A stretch of DNA of 64,000 nucleotides from Dactylonectria macrodidyma (taxonomy: Eukaryota > Ascomycota > Sordariomycetes > Hypocreales > Nectriaceae): the NCBI GenBank assembly GCA_020744425.1, contig JAGMUV010000001.1, positions 4,092,001 through 4,156,000 of the forward strand, read 5' to 3'. How positions within the stretch are numbered: position 1 is the first letter of the stretch; each line of letters opens with the position of its first letter. The notes under the pieces are model-generated. The model was given only the letters and a program-made list of their open reading frames with translations. It searched no databases and was not told the DNA's origin. Both the position numbers and the translations under genes were made by a program. Shown piece after piece: positions 1 to 10,770 of this stretch.

Positions 1-640
1 AAAGCTATCTCCACGGACAGTTTTGATCCTTTTAATGCCTCTATATCAGTCAGTGTTGGGTAGATACATAGATTTAATTTTACCTAGGATTATCCATAGA
101 ATGGCAGAATTTATTTCTATGAATTGAACGTATAGACACTTGCGCTCTAATTGACTAACTTGCAACGCCTTGCTAGCTGAGGTTAGTAGCTATCAGACGG
201 GATGGAATGGTTGAGACAGCTTATTGACGATGGAAGATCTTGTTTTCTATCTAACAGAGGGCTCGCAGCGGCTCTATATATAAGTGTGCCCTCATTGTCA
301 TAGGAGCTACAATAAGGTTTTCCTTAAGACCGGATCCAAGGGATCCGGGTCTTCGAGACCGGCTTGCTAGAGATCCGGGCCTTTGAGACCGGGCCGCAGT
401 CTCAACAGCTGATAGATGTGTCATAGGGCTTTCCTAGCATACCTGTTCCATCTGACAGTAGCCAGGCTGGCGCAGAGGAAAAGAAAGGTGGCGCGGGGAG
501 AAAAACAGGTGGTGCAGCTTGATTCCCGACTGCCGTCGCGGTTGTGCAATCACTTCCAACGCTGATCGGCTACTCATTTGCCACCAAGGTCTTCTCACGT
601 AGTATATGAATGTCTGATAAGCCAGTATTACGTAAGATAA
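1..640. repeat. Dispersed repeat, copy A (rearranged)
   Basis: The block at about 21-190 matches 8890-9060 almost base for base (shared words such as ATGGCAGAATTTATTTCTAT and ACATAGATTT). The block at about 470-560 resembles 9100-9180 in having short GGCGC-containing units separated by purine runs. About 280 bases between the blocks (190-470) are absent from the second copy and contain a TATATATAAG box and two GATCCGGG-centred units at about 340-400. The conserved 3' end seen in other copies (AACCTTTCGTTC followed by AAGGCA) is missing here. No coding function is evident. Confidence 0.6.
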
Positions 641-915
641 CAACTAGGTGGCGATAATCTTATAGGTTCTTAAGCATTCCTAAGATGCAATCTAAGACTA
701 TAAGTGAAAGAGGTCCTCTTTAACCCTCTTTTGCAAAAGTATGAAATTAAAATAGCAGAAAATATTGAGATGTAAATGCCTTACAAGAGTCCTAGCAGCT
801 CATTGAGTTAACAATCCATTGCCCACCACACTCTCCGAGCTACAACCAAATATAACAGTATATGGTAGTACGTTTAAAATAGCTAATATAACTCGTGGTA
901 CGAAATAGGATCTCC
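641..915. other. Intergenic, downstream of the NLR gene
   Basis: This short AT-rich stretch follows the 3' end of the minus-strand NLR gene. I see no open frame or structured repeat in it; it probably carries the 3' untranslated region and termination signals of that gene. Confidence 0.3.
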
Positions 916-1249
916 TTAATTCCAGTTTACCAACTGGTCAAGCTCACTAGAAAGGAATGTCAAGAGCACCACTCTTCCTGAATTGCAACCAATAGCAACA
1001 TTATCCCCCGAGATAGCTATAGTCCCATTGCGACACTCCGCCGGTAGCCAAAATAGGTCTTTCCCCCTGTATGAAATCCAAGTGCTGTCTTCTACACGAA
1101 GTGCTTGGACTGAAGAAGGTGATGGGGCGAGAGACTCTGTGGAGGTTATTGACTCTCTGGTCACAGGAATCACCCCGGTATCTGTGACGAGACCAGTATT
1201 ATCGGGGGTAAAAAAGAGCACTTGCGTATGATGCTCTCGGCGAATCCCC

Positions 1250-2512
1250 TGTTCGCACTTCCACGTCTCCACGCTCCAGATCCGCACGGTCGTGTCGTCA
1301 GAGGCCGAGGCTAAAAGCTTCGAGTCGTGCGAGAATACTACTGACGAGACCCAGTCGCTATGGCCTTCTAGCACCTGTTCGCACTTTCCTGTCTCCACGC
1401 TCCAGATCCGTACGGTCGTGTCGTCAGAGGCCGAGGCCATAAGCTTCGAGTCGTGCGAGAATACTACTGACGAGACCCAGTCGCTATGGCCTTCTAGCAC
1501 CTGTTCGCACTTCCCCGTCTCCACGCTCCAGATCCGTACGGCCGTATCGTCAGAGGCCGAGGCTAAAAGCTTCGAGTCGTGTGAGAATACTACTGATAGA
1601 ACCCGGCTGCTATGGCCTTCTAGTACCTGTTCGCACTTCCCCGTCTCCACGCTCCAGATCCGTACGGTCGTATCATCTGAGGCCGAGCCTACAAACTTCG
1701 AGTCGTGCGAGAATACCACTGATAAGACCCGGCTGCTATGGCCTTCTAGCACCTGTTTGCACTTCCCTGTCTCTACGCTCCAGATCCGTATGGTCATATC
1801 ATCTGAGGCCGAGGCTATAAGTTTTGAGTCGTGCGAGAATACCACGGACCGGACCCGGCTGCTATGGCCTTCTAGTATCTGTTCGCGCTTCCCTGTCTTT
1901 ACGCTCCAGATCCGCACAGTCTTATCGACTGAGGCTGAGGCTAAAAGCTTTGAGTCGTGCGAGAATACTACTGATAAGACCCGGCCACTATGGCCTTCTA
2001 GTACTTGTTCGCACTTCCCCGTCTCCACGCTCCAGATCCGTACGGCCGTATCATCTGAGGCCGATGCTACAAGCTTCGAGTCGTGCGAGAATACTACTGA
2101 TAAGACCCAGTCGCTATGGCCTTCTAGTACCTGTTTGCACTTCCCCGTCTCCACACTCCATATCCGCGCTATCGTGTCAACCGAGGCCGAGGCCACAAGC
2201 TTCGAGTCGTGCGAGAATACTACTGACCGGACTGGGCCGCTATGGCCTTTTAGTACTTGTTCGCACTTCCCCATCTCCACGCTCCAGATCCGCACGGTCT
2301 TATCAGCCGAAGCCGAGGCTACGAGCTTCGAGTCATGCGAGAATACTACTGACGAGACCCAGTCGCTATGGCCTTCTAGCACCTGTTCGCACTTTCCTGT
2401 CTCCACGCTCCAGATCCGTACGGTCGTGTCGTCAGAGGCCGAGGCCACAAGCTTCGAGTCGTGCGAGAATACCACTGACAAGACCGAGTCGCTATGACCT
2501 TCCAGTGTCGAG
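1250..2512 (-). repeat. Ten tandem 126-bp WD40-coding repeats
   Basis: Ten consecutive 42-residue WD40 units (pattern LEGHSxxVxSVVFSHDSK...IWSVETGKC) are encoded by near-identical 126-bp repeats. Differences concentrate at unit positions 6-7 (DS, DW, GP, DW, GR, SR, SR, SR, DW, DW), 9 (L, S or R), 25 (D, A or V) and 27-28. These resemble the surface positions reported to be hypervariable in the HET-D/E/R family. The homogeneity suggests recent unequal exchange or gene conversion between units. Confidence 0.9.
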
Positions 2513-4669
2513 AGGCATGCGTCCCAATCTTCTTTGACATGTGGCCAAAAGGATAGCCATATCGGAATGCGGTCCTCGAAAGATCTTCGAACAATGCTCT
2601 TGCTAGGGGCGAAAACCAAAGCAGAAGAATAAATCTGCAAGGGTGTTTCATCGATCACCGAGAAATTCGTTTTAACGAATCGAACCGCATCGGCTACAAA
2701 ACTTGAAAGGCTTGAAGTTTCCCTATTCTGCCAGAAGTCAGCAAAATTCGTGCTCACAAACTTATGCTGGAGTTATACCCTAAGCCAATCTGCCAACGAT
2801 CTAAGTATACTGAGACTTTCCACAGTCCGACCCATCAAGCTCATCGTCTCGAGCCAATGAAGAAAGTGTTCTGTCAGGAAATCGTATACCTCCTGGATAT
2901 TATTCAGCTCAGGATCAATGGCTGTTCGGTGATGCACCCAGTAAAGACAGGCGTACTGGAGTTCCAAAGATAAGCATTCATTAATCCGTTTGGAATCAAC
3001 TGCGGATCGGCGCATTCCTGGGAATGGTATACCGCATATGTTCTCACGGAGACCGTCGTCCATGATACGCAAACATTGTTTGCGCAGATTGCGATGTACG
3101 GAGTTCTCGTCCACCCAGAACTCGTTTGTCTCCTTCTCTTCAGGATTGACCAGATAATCTCGGAACGACAAATGAAGGGGTCGCACAGGCGAGTCACGCA
3201 TCGATGGAACGCTCAAAACTGAATGGAGCGTATCTAGTCTCTCGTCCACGATGTCGGGGGAAACGTCAAGCAGCCTTGATAATGCCAATACAGATAAAGG
3301 GCTTGCGAGAGTGACTAGGGTGCCAACGACAAGGCTGAAGTCCTTGATGATCTGCTCCCTATCGTATTTCGAGACCCCAGCGAGCTGTGAACTCAAGACT
3401 GGGCCATATGTCAGGTGAAGTTTTGAGCCATGACTTCTGCTACCGTGGCTTAAAACTTTGTGCAATTGCGTGCGAGGGCTGCCGCAGTTGCGATCGTTGA
3501 TAAATCGGCAAACGGTCGCGGCAAAAATGAAGAGAGGCATAGCCATCGTAACAAGGCGCTGCAAGGTTGACTCGTCTGGCCAGTCTGAAGGCAGCTTCCG
3601 CTCATCTCCCACGGTTATGTTAAAGCTGTCTCGAATTTTTCTGAGTTCATCAACGAGGAAGGTAAATATGTCGCTTTCAACAATATGGTGTGGTATTTCC
3701 TGGAGAACTAAGCCCTGGTAGCAGTCTTCAATAGCACCGAACCCAAGACGGATCGGGATGTCCGGCCTGCTAGTGACGAAAACGCGAAGTCGTGGAAGTT
3801 GCGGAGATTGTGCGTATGAGAAAAGATTGATGAGGAGGCTGATATCGGCATCTCGCTCACACTCGTCCAAAGCATCAATGACGATGACAAGTGAAGATGG
3901 AGTTTTTGAGGTCTGCGTTATCTTTGACAGCGGCTCCAATACGAGCTTGTCGAACTGTTCTCTCACTGCTTTTCCGACAATGGCAAAATCGACGTCGATC
4001 GCATTCTTGATGTGGGGTGCAATTGCCGGATTGTTCGAAGCCAGTTGACGGGCCAACGTAGGGACAAACTTGGCTAGATTCCCTCGGTCTGTCTCTCCTC
4101 TCTTGAAGAAGAAACTAGCACCAAGATCACCACACTGGGACCGCGATCGAGCGACAGTGCGCGATATTGTCGACTTCCCAGTTCCTGCCATGCCATTGAG
4201 CCAGAATATTGTCTTTGACTCGGGATCGTCGATCCATCGAGATACATCTTTGAGCAGCTTGACTCGGGTGTTTGGCAAGCATGTCGGGTTGTGTTCTTCG
4301 GCTTGAGAGTCATATGATGCCCCTTTTGCGACAGGCAGCCGTTCGAAAACGATCTTTTCGTCGACATTCTGGATGATTGTACTAGATGGAACTGTTTAGC
4401 CTAAGCATAAACGTGGAGAGTGCGTTACTTACATCTGATCAATATCTAGTGCCAACGATATATTCTCTCTGCAACGCGAAAGATCCTGAATGGTTCGCTC
4501 CATAGATTTGCTATCAAACGGCCATTTGAGTGCGCGAACACCGAAGCGACGCATCGTCTTCCGAGACGTCGAAGGCTGTAGCAACCGCTCGAGCCCTTCA
4601 AGTCTCCGAAGGCCCTCCTTAATCGTGGAACGCAACTCTCCTGAGGCCGCGAGCGCTGGGCCACGAGGC

Positions 4670-4681
4670 CCATCGATAAGC
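4670..4681. repeat. Left direct repeat flanking the Crypton
   Basis: CCATCGATAAGC occurs here and again at 7756-7767, immediately outside the inserted segment. One copy belongs to the interrupted NLR exon (coding LIDG on the minus strand), so the second copy arose with the insertion. The sequence contains GATAAG, a word repeated in the element's own ends. Confidence 0.85.
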
Positions 4682-7600
4682 GGAACTTATCGTGGGGTCG
4701 TTTTGCGGAGTAATTTCGGGAAATCGTATGTGATTACACAACTACCATCTGATAAGTGCCCAGCGCTGCGCATGCGAATAACTTAACAGCCAGCGGCCTA
4801 ATCGAGGCCGTTCTGGGGCTGGGGGATTGCTACACTCTGGCAGTGCATTTGGTCTAGGAGCGGTGATATATAAGCTACTGGCTGTTAAGATATTTATATA
4901 TATAATGCTAGAAAGGGTCTAAGTAGGCTAGGCTCTGCTATAAGGACTATACGATAATAATATACTGTTCTTATGGCTCTTTAATCTTTAAAAATATGTT
5001 TTCTTAATATATATATAAAGACCCTACTAGACGACCGGCTTACCGTCGACGAGGGGCGGTCCGCCTCCTCCCTAGCCGGGTCCAGCGTCCCCGATGGCCC
5101 TGGCCCCGAGTCGGACCTGGTCCCGAGCCTGGGCCTGGGTCATCAGGCACCGGGGTCCCTACCTGTACCCGTATCTGGCCCCGACCCTGGCCCTGACCCT
5201 GACCCCGCCGGCGGCGTTGTTTGAGCTCGTCGACGAGCCGGTTCAAGCTCCGGCCGGCACGTAAGCGCTCTAGCTCTGCAACGGCCTCCTCCTCGCTCTT
5301 GCCAGACGCTATACGGGCTAAGAGCTCGTCCCAGATCACCTTCCGGCGACAGAACTGCACCCTAACCCCGTTCCCCGGGCGCCAGCGGCTTCCCCACGTC
5401 TCTTCTAGCACCCGTACAGCCAGCTGGCCGGCAATCCCTTCCTCCCATTCCTTCCAGACGTCCCGCACCGTAAAGACCCTAGCCAGAGCTGTAACGACAG
5501 GCATACCTGGTACCAGAGGCTCTGGGGCCGATGCCGGGGCCGGAGCCGGAGCCGTATTAAGATCCAAGGTAGGAGCTGTCGATGGCGCCGGCACCATTGC
5601 TGGCCCGGCTCCGAAGTAGCCAGTAAAGGTAATAGGGACCTTTCCCTGGAGGAGGGCATCGAGGCCGCCCTGAATCCCCTCTAGCCGGGCCTCTAGCCGG
5701 ATGCCGAGCCGCTGGCTATTCTGTAAGAGGGCCTCGCGCGTGCTCTCTAAGACCCCGCTTAGCTCTGGCAGCGCGCGTCGTACGACCAGGCTTAACGGCT
5801 CCGTAGCCTCTACCGCGTCGGAGCGCACGGCGACGGCGAATTCGTCCCACTCGGGCCCGTTAAAAGGGGCGTAAGCAAAGAAGGGTAGCGACGGGTAGCG
5901 GGGCTGTAAGACAGCCAGGTCCTGTAAGAGTACTATGCGTAGGCGCCGCATAAGCTTAAGAAAGCCGTCGGCGGCTAGGTCGTCGTCGTCAAGGCCGCCT
6001 TCTGCCCAGCATTGGCGGCGCGCTCGCGCCTCAAAGCGAGGCTCCCACTCCTCGATCCACGGCCAGAGCTGCTTTTGTAAGACATACGGAGGTTCGTGGG
6101 CCGCACGCGCGAGGAAGTAGTCCCCCGGGGACGCCGAGAAGCCGGCGACGATACGCATGAACTGGCGAGGTAGGTGTGTAAGATAGGCCTGGCAGAGCAC
6201 GCTCTGGTTCCAGCGGCCGGCCTGCGAGATCTGGGCGAGCGATGTACCATGGGTCTCGGCATCCTGGGCGCCTACCCTGCGCGGGAGGTGCGTCTTCTTT
6301 GACGCGATAAGGCCGGCGGCGCCGAAGACACGCCAGGTCTCTTGCAACTGCGTCGGGTACGAGAGCTCCTGCTCGCGGTCCCGTCCGACGAGGACCTTGA
6401 TCCGATACCAGTCCTGACGGCGCCGGAAGGACGGGGGCGGCTCGCCGGCGACGTGCCAGCGCCAGAAGAAGAGCTGTGCTAAGGCCCCTTGCGTACAGAA
6501 TAAGGGCTCCTTATGCCGGAGGGCGCCCATAAACTCCTTCTTCGCCGTCTTATTTAGCTTGCCGTCTTGTAAAAGGCTTACGAGGCAGCCACAGAGGGTT
6601 GGGCCTTCTGAAGGCGGATAGTCAAGTAGGGATAGGTCTGCAAGCTCCATCTTACGGCGGTTCTCCCCCCGTAAGAGGTAGTAATGGCCGAAGAGGAGGT
6701 CGACTCGCGTACGGAGGTTTTGCGGCGTATACGCGGCCCCGCTGAGAAGGAGATCCTGGATCCGGAGCCATTCATCGGGAGAATAGCCGGCCTGGATCCC
6801 GTCGGTTCCGCGGTCTTTAAAGGAGGCGCGGTCGTGCTTCCCCCGCTGCCGGCCCCGTTGCTCGAGGAAGCCTCGTACGGCGGCGCCCCGGGGGTTCTCC
6901 GTATTCGCATTGCCATGGGCCACCTGGAGCCGCCAGAGCTCGATGATGGCCGCGATATAGGCGTCGATAGTGCCCCTCGTAAGTAGGGATCCTTTAGCAA
7001 GGTCTACTGCAGCCGGCGCAAGGGCCGTGGGTCGCACGTAGCCCTCGCGGTCGTCTGCGAGCAGCTCGGCGGCCTCGGCCACGGGGACCTCTAGGGCTTC
7101 GGCTAGGCTTTCGGCCTCTGCTAAGGCCGCAGCCTCGAGCTGCTCCTGTTCGAGCTGTTGCCGTAGCTGTACGGCCTCGCCTTTGCCCTTACCCCTACCC
7201 CGCGCCCGTGGCTTCTTCTGCGGCAGCGCTACGCGTCGTAAGAGGATATCCTCTTTAAGCCACGCCGCCAGCTTATCCGGCGTTACGAGCTCGCCATCGG
7301 GCCAGCTATAGAGCGAGCCGTCAGCTGCAGCTCGGGGCATATGGCACCAGGCCTATAGGTATTCATCTGTTAGCCGCCTAGGGGGCCCTACTTAAAGGGG
7401 GGGGGGGGAAGGGGGGGGCCGGCCGGAGGACGCGCCTTCCACTCCCGCTGCTTCGCCGCGTAACTCCGCACCGTGTTCGCCGGCTGTTCGTCCTTCTTCG
7501 CCTGGAGGCCGGCCCTCCGGGCGGCACGGGCGCGCTCGTCCGCGGCCGTGTACGAGTCGGCGGCGGCCATCTCAGTCGATCGGGGCCCTTCTACGTGGTG

Positions 7601-7755
7601 TTTTTCTTGGGCTGGGTAGGCTGGAGAGACCTGATAAGTCAGGGGGAACTTATCAAATGCACTTATCAGGCGTCGCGCACACGATTTCACGGGCCCGGTT
7701 TTGCGGGGGATAAGTCGTCACGTGGTCTAAGCGAATTACGACGCAATTGCGGGCA
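4682..7755 (-). mobile_element. Crypton-like tyrosine-recombinase transposon
   Basis: This 3,074-bp segment is bounded by the 12-bp direct repeats at 4670-4681 and 7756-7767 and interrupts an exon precisely. It encodes one long minus-strand protein of the fungal Crypton recombinase type. There are no long terminal inverted repeats. Both ends instead carry many GATAAG/CTTATC words (4685-4691, 4751-4757, 7632-7638, 7648-7654, 7661-7667, 7709-7715) and a direct repeat around GTTTTGCGG (about 4699 and 7697). Cryptons are thought to move as circles by site-specific recombination, which fits a short shared flank and no TIR. The base composition is GC-rich and shows no RIP, so the insertion is probably recent. 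Confidence 0.85.
5040..7570 (-). CDS. Crypton tyrosine recombinase (NDC10-like core, GCR1_C tail)
   Basis: The main frame runs from 7340 to 5040 (766 codons from its first ATG). An N-terminal piece at 7570-7436 (MAAADSYTAADERARAARRA ... KQREWK) continues it across an unresolved junction at 7353-7435 that is rich in C and G runs; AWCHMPRAAADG follows at 7352. The recombinase core includes YYLLRGENRRKM, HLPRRVGAQDAETHG, ISQAGRWNQSVLCQAYLTHL and FMRIVAGFSASPGDYF, the order seen in Crypton/NDC10-like proteins. The tyrosine in AYLTHLP is the candidate nucleophile. Near the C-terminus WKEWEEGIAGQL ... RWRPGNGVRVQFCRRK matches the DNA-binding GCR1_C pattern, followed by a basic, low-complexity tail. 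It is expected to excise and integrate the element in the nucleus. The frame is intact apart from the N-terminal junction. This is not the DUF3435 type found in Starship captains. Confidence 0.85.
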
Positions 7756-7767
7756 CCATCGATAAGC
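7756..7767. repeat. Right direct repeat flanking the Crypton
   Basis: This is the second copy of CCATCGATAAGC (see 4670-4681). Joining exon 1 through a single copy to the sequence below 4670 gives KVRKLIDGPRGPALAA in an open frame, so one copy was added by the insertion. Confidence 0.85.
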
Positions 7768-7940
7768 TTCCTAACTTTCTCTGTGGCGCTTTTCAAGTCC
7801 GCAACTTCATGGCGAAGCCGATCGATATCATCTTTGGCATTCTTCACTTCTCGGGAGTATTGGAAGCAGAGGGAGAGCACCTTGGCAGACAAATCAACGA
7901 CAGCGATGACGCTGGACGTAATGCCTAGCACTTCTGCCAT

Positions 7941-8849
7941 CAGAATCGACTACTGCCGTCGCTTTCGGATCTGCTACTTTAAAGATATCATGTGAACTGA
8001 CCATTGTGCGGGGTAGGCGAGGCTGAGTCCTCCCAAGGGCATATTCCACCACGTGACTCAAGCCCGTGCCATCAATTGCTGCAAGGGTCATAGCAAGCAG
8101 TCACCATAGTGATGGTCAAACAGTCCGAAATTCTACCCAGAAAAAGGGTGGAGCACAGAACGATATAGTACAGTACATATCCAAGCAATAACTAGAGGAG
8201 ATGGAAATATTGAAATTCGGATGGACTCACTGAGAATAAAGGGTGGGCATTGCAACCTCGTCGTGACTCAGCAAGTTAACTAACCCAAGACGGCAAGGAT
8301 GGCTCTTATCCAAAGCTTATCGATATAATGGATCGTTTGAGGGTCTAATGTAAGGTGACACTGAGCCAGATGCCTTATTCTTTATTTTAGACTTTAACAG
8401 CGCCCATTGTCTCCCTTCAATGATCCCTCCAAAGGCCAAAAGTCCACGTGGTACACGTAGGATGACAATCAGAAATACAGCATATTAAAACGTGTCCTCT
8501 AAAGGCCTGCGAGTCATGCCTAGTTGCAACCATTCCCACCAGGCTTTACGTTGTAGGTGCCTCAAACTTGCCCCCATGAACAACGAGTTGCTTGATTTAG
8601 CCAAGTGGAATCACGTTAATTTCGACTTTCGCACTCCTGAACTAAGCTAGTTGCACTGGGAGAGTCGGGGAGAGTCGACAATGCAAAACGAGAACGGGTC
8701 AACAATGTAATTGGGCAATTTTTTTCAAGGAAACGATGAAGACTAGGGAGAGATGACAGTATGTGACGGAATAGGGCTGAGAACGGCATAATGGCCATGC
8801 TCCCAACGTGGACTAGCGCAGGATTTTCTTGTATTTATGACCACTGCAC
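7941..8849. other. Upstream region of the NLR gene, no gene seen
   Basis: This region lies 5' of the NLR start at 7940 and should contain its promoter. Short open frames exist but none resembles a protein family or has sensible codon structure. CACGTG occurs at about 8051 and CCACGTGG at about 8445; these E-box-like words are only suggestive. Confidence 0.4.
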
Positions 8850-9290
8850 CTAGAATTCCTCTCCTCCTTTCTTACAGAATAGGCCTCGTTTTGCTCCTTT
8901 TGATGCCTCGATATCGGCTAGTATGGATGGATACATAGATTTTATCCCACCTAGGATCATCTCTAGAATGGCAGAATTTATTTCTATGAACTGAACGTAT
9001 AGGCACTTGACGCTCCAATTGACCAACTTTTGCAGAATCGGCTTGCTGAGGTTGGGAGCCAGGCATGTTAGTGGGCTGCAGATTGCTGTGTACGCTGGGA
9101 CTAACAAAAGTGGCGCGTGAGGGAAAAAAGTGGCGCAGCGGAAAAAAAGTGACGCGGGGATCGTGGTGAAGCGGTTGTGGTGCAGACATCTCGCACGGAC
9201 CACTTAGTGGCCAGAGCTTAATTTTTGGACGTAGAGGAGGGCACGGAAGGAAGAACCTTTCGTTCATCAAGGCATAACATTGTGAAAATG
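8850..9290. repeat. Dispersed repeat, copy B (most complete)
   Basis: The first half (8890-9060) matches 21-190. The second half has spaced GTGGCGC/GTGACGC units in purine-rich context, then TCGCACGGACCACTTAGTGG, a GAGGAGGGCACGGAAGGAAG run and the end motif AACCTTTCGTTC...AAGGCA at about 9256-9276. The same second half recurs at 52615-52835 and 55365-55590, with end fragments at about 52110 and 56020. Ends and target duplications are not clear enough to classify it (SINE-like, Helitron-like or other). Confidence 0.65.
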
Positions 9291-9563
9291 GCCCTCCCCT
9301 GCCTTCGTACGGTTGAGCTTTCTAGAGGGAAAGTCTCAGAGGCAGGGCTTCCTCCGAGACGATCTTCTTCTATCATCACTGATGGTTAGACACGACAATG
9401 CCGCAAAGACTTGACTGTCGCCTATAGTAACAAGCACATATTTTTCCCTAGAAGAAAGCAGAGGGCTGCTCAACTCGATGATTCGACATCCAGCCGTCAG
9501 TACCTCACCTTTAGTGCTGTTCCATTTTGACTACTTAACAACAGTATCCTCCAGGGAACAGTC

Positions 9564-10770
9564 TCATACGACATGCTTACTCAATTCCACACTACCCTGC
9601 ATTTGTGAATTCGGGACTTCCCTACTTGGTTTAACTTGCGAACTCCCTCTAGGTGGGTATATCAGCGTTATGAGCGCTGAAGGCAAAGCTACAGTCCTAG
9701 TTTCGCCAGTTAGTGGTTGATAAGTCGAAGGTGGAGAGAACAAAAGGTCATACAGTGTCTGGAATAAGATAAAGAGAACCTCCATGTTGGCCCCAGAGTT
9801 AGTCCAGCCGCTTGCGGCTAATACAAGCTGGTAAATTGCCTTCAAAGCAAAGCACGAGTAGCAAAACACTGAGACCTATAAGTTTCATGCATGATGAGGC
9901 AGGATGGGGCATTTAATACCAAAGATCCCCAATTCTACCCTCTCCGTCCTCCACTTAAACCGGCCTTCTCTCTGGTCAGACGACAAGGACGTCGTCTGCG
10001 AGAATGCAATCATATACAGCATGACGCAGAGTAGCAAAACAAGTTGCAAGCTTTGGCCAGCGACATATAAACCGAGTTCCGGCCACGGGCGCTGTCCCTT
10101 GTCGGCGCCTAAGTAGCCTCCAGCTGCTATAGACACGACGTCAGTATTCGTTATGTTGAACACTATCGAGACTGTACTTTGAAGTCCGCAAATTATCAAT
10201 TCGCCTATGACTAAGATGGCAGTAATGATTGCAAGCCGAAGACCGAAGATCTTGTCCATGTACCTGGATACCCTATATTTACCAGGCGGTTAGTCGGGCG
10301 CCTTACCAAACGTCTTGCCGGCAGAAAACACAGTCACGTACATAGACGAAGATGCAAGATAGATGCCCAGTAGAATCGCGGATGATCCGATGAGCTGACT
10401 CAACAGCCACGTGATAAAGGTCCCCTGCGCATAGGGATTATTGCCAAAACTCCTTTCAAAGAAGGCGAAAACGAAAACTATATCATTAATGGCTATTAGC
10501 CATCCAAACGTTACGAACCATCACCACCGTTATGTCGACAAGGCTGAGTTGTAAGATCTGTGAAGAAACAATTCACTTACGAAAATGGCCAGCAAGCATT
10601 AAGAACGTAACCGCAACCTTCCGATGTCTCCAACCTTGGATAAGATGCGCAAAGAAGAGGAGGCCGAAGATGGCCAAGAATGCTGCTGCCGTGGCTGTAT
10701 TTGGCTCGTATCCAAAGGATGATAGCGACGCATCGCATGTCGCGAATGTGCATTCTTGACTAGATACCAT
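9564..10770 (-). CDS. RTA1-like seven-helix membrane protein (probable)
   Basis: Hydrophobic segments follow one another as in the RTA1/lipid-translocating exporter family of fungal plasma-membrane proteins: exon 1 from 10770 (SSFGYEPNTATAAAFLAIFG, then HLIQGWRHRKVAVTFLMLAG), a GTAAGT intron at about 10493-10580, exon 2 (FGNNPYAQGTFITWLLSQLI, GSSAILLGIYLASSSMYVTV), then MDKIFGLRLAIITAILVIGE from 10259. A probable 63-nt phase-0 intron ending near 9870 leads to CFALKAIYQLVLAASGWTNS and a last helix. The intron near 10270-10300 (GTAAGG...TATAG) does not join cleanly in frame in my reading, so a small lesion or a different splice site is possible. Family members are linked to resistance to membrane-active compounds in yeast; the role here is unknown. 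Confidence 0.6.

Larger units (their letters stand above)
916..7940 (-). pseudogene. NACHT-WD40 NOD-like receptor, split by a Crypton and carrying one in-frame stop
   Basis: This is a fungal STAND/NLR receptor of the HET-D/HET-E type: an N-terminal signalling domain, a nucleotide-binding oligomerisation domain and a WD40 sensor. Exon 1 starts at 7940 (MAEVLGITSSVIAVVDLS, typical of fungal NLR N-termini) and reads to KVRKLIDG at 7756. The frame resumes after the inserted element at 4669 (PRGPALAASGELRSTI). A 51-nt intron at 4382-4432 (GTAAGT...CTAG) leads to the NACHT domain with P-loop GMAGTGKST and Walker B LVIVIDALDE. A TAA at 2773-2775 interrupts the frame between NACHT and the WD40 array, which continues in the same frame to a stop at 916. 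There is no ATG at the head of the WD40 part: its first usable codon is GTG. Without element and stop the product would be about 1,295 residues. The cascade of lesions makes a functional full-length product unlikely, although truncated products are possible. Confidence 0.9.

Noticed and set aside
1292..2497. 401-codon open frame on the plus strand
   Set aside because: It is the antisense of the WD40 array; its periodicity comes from the 126-bp repeats.
1250..2512. Regularly spaced repeats suggestive of a CRISPR array
   Set aside because: They are contiguous coding repeats of 126 bp in a eukaryotic gene, without unique spacers.
916..2757. WD40 protein as an independent gene
   Set aside because: The frame has no ATG at its head, only GTG, and is in phase with the NACHT part across one TAA.
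5040..7570. Starship captain (DUF3435 recombinase)
   Set aside because: The C-terminal GCR1_C-like motif, the small element size and the absence of cargo fit a Crypton better.
7894..8091. 65-codon minus-strand frame overlapping the NLR start
   Set aside because: It is in another frame and the NLR N-terminus at 7940 is the recognisable one.
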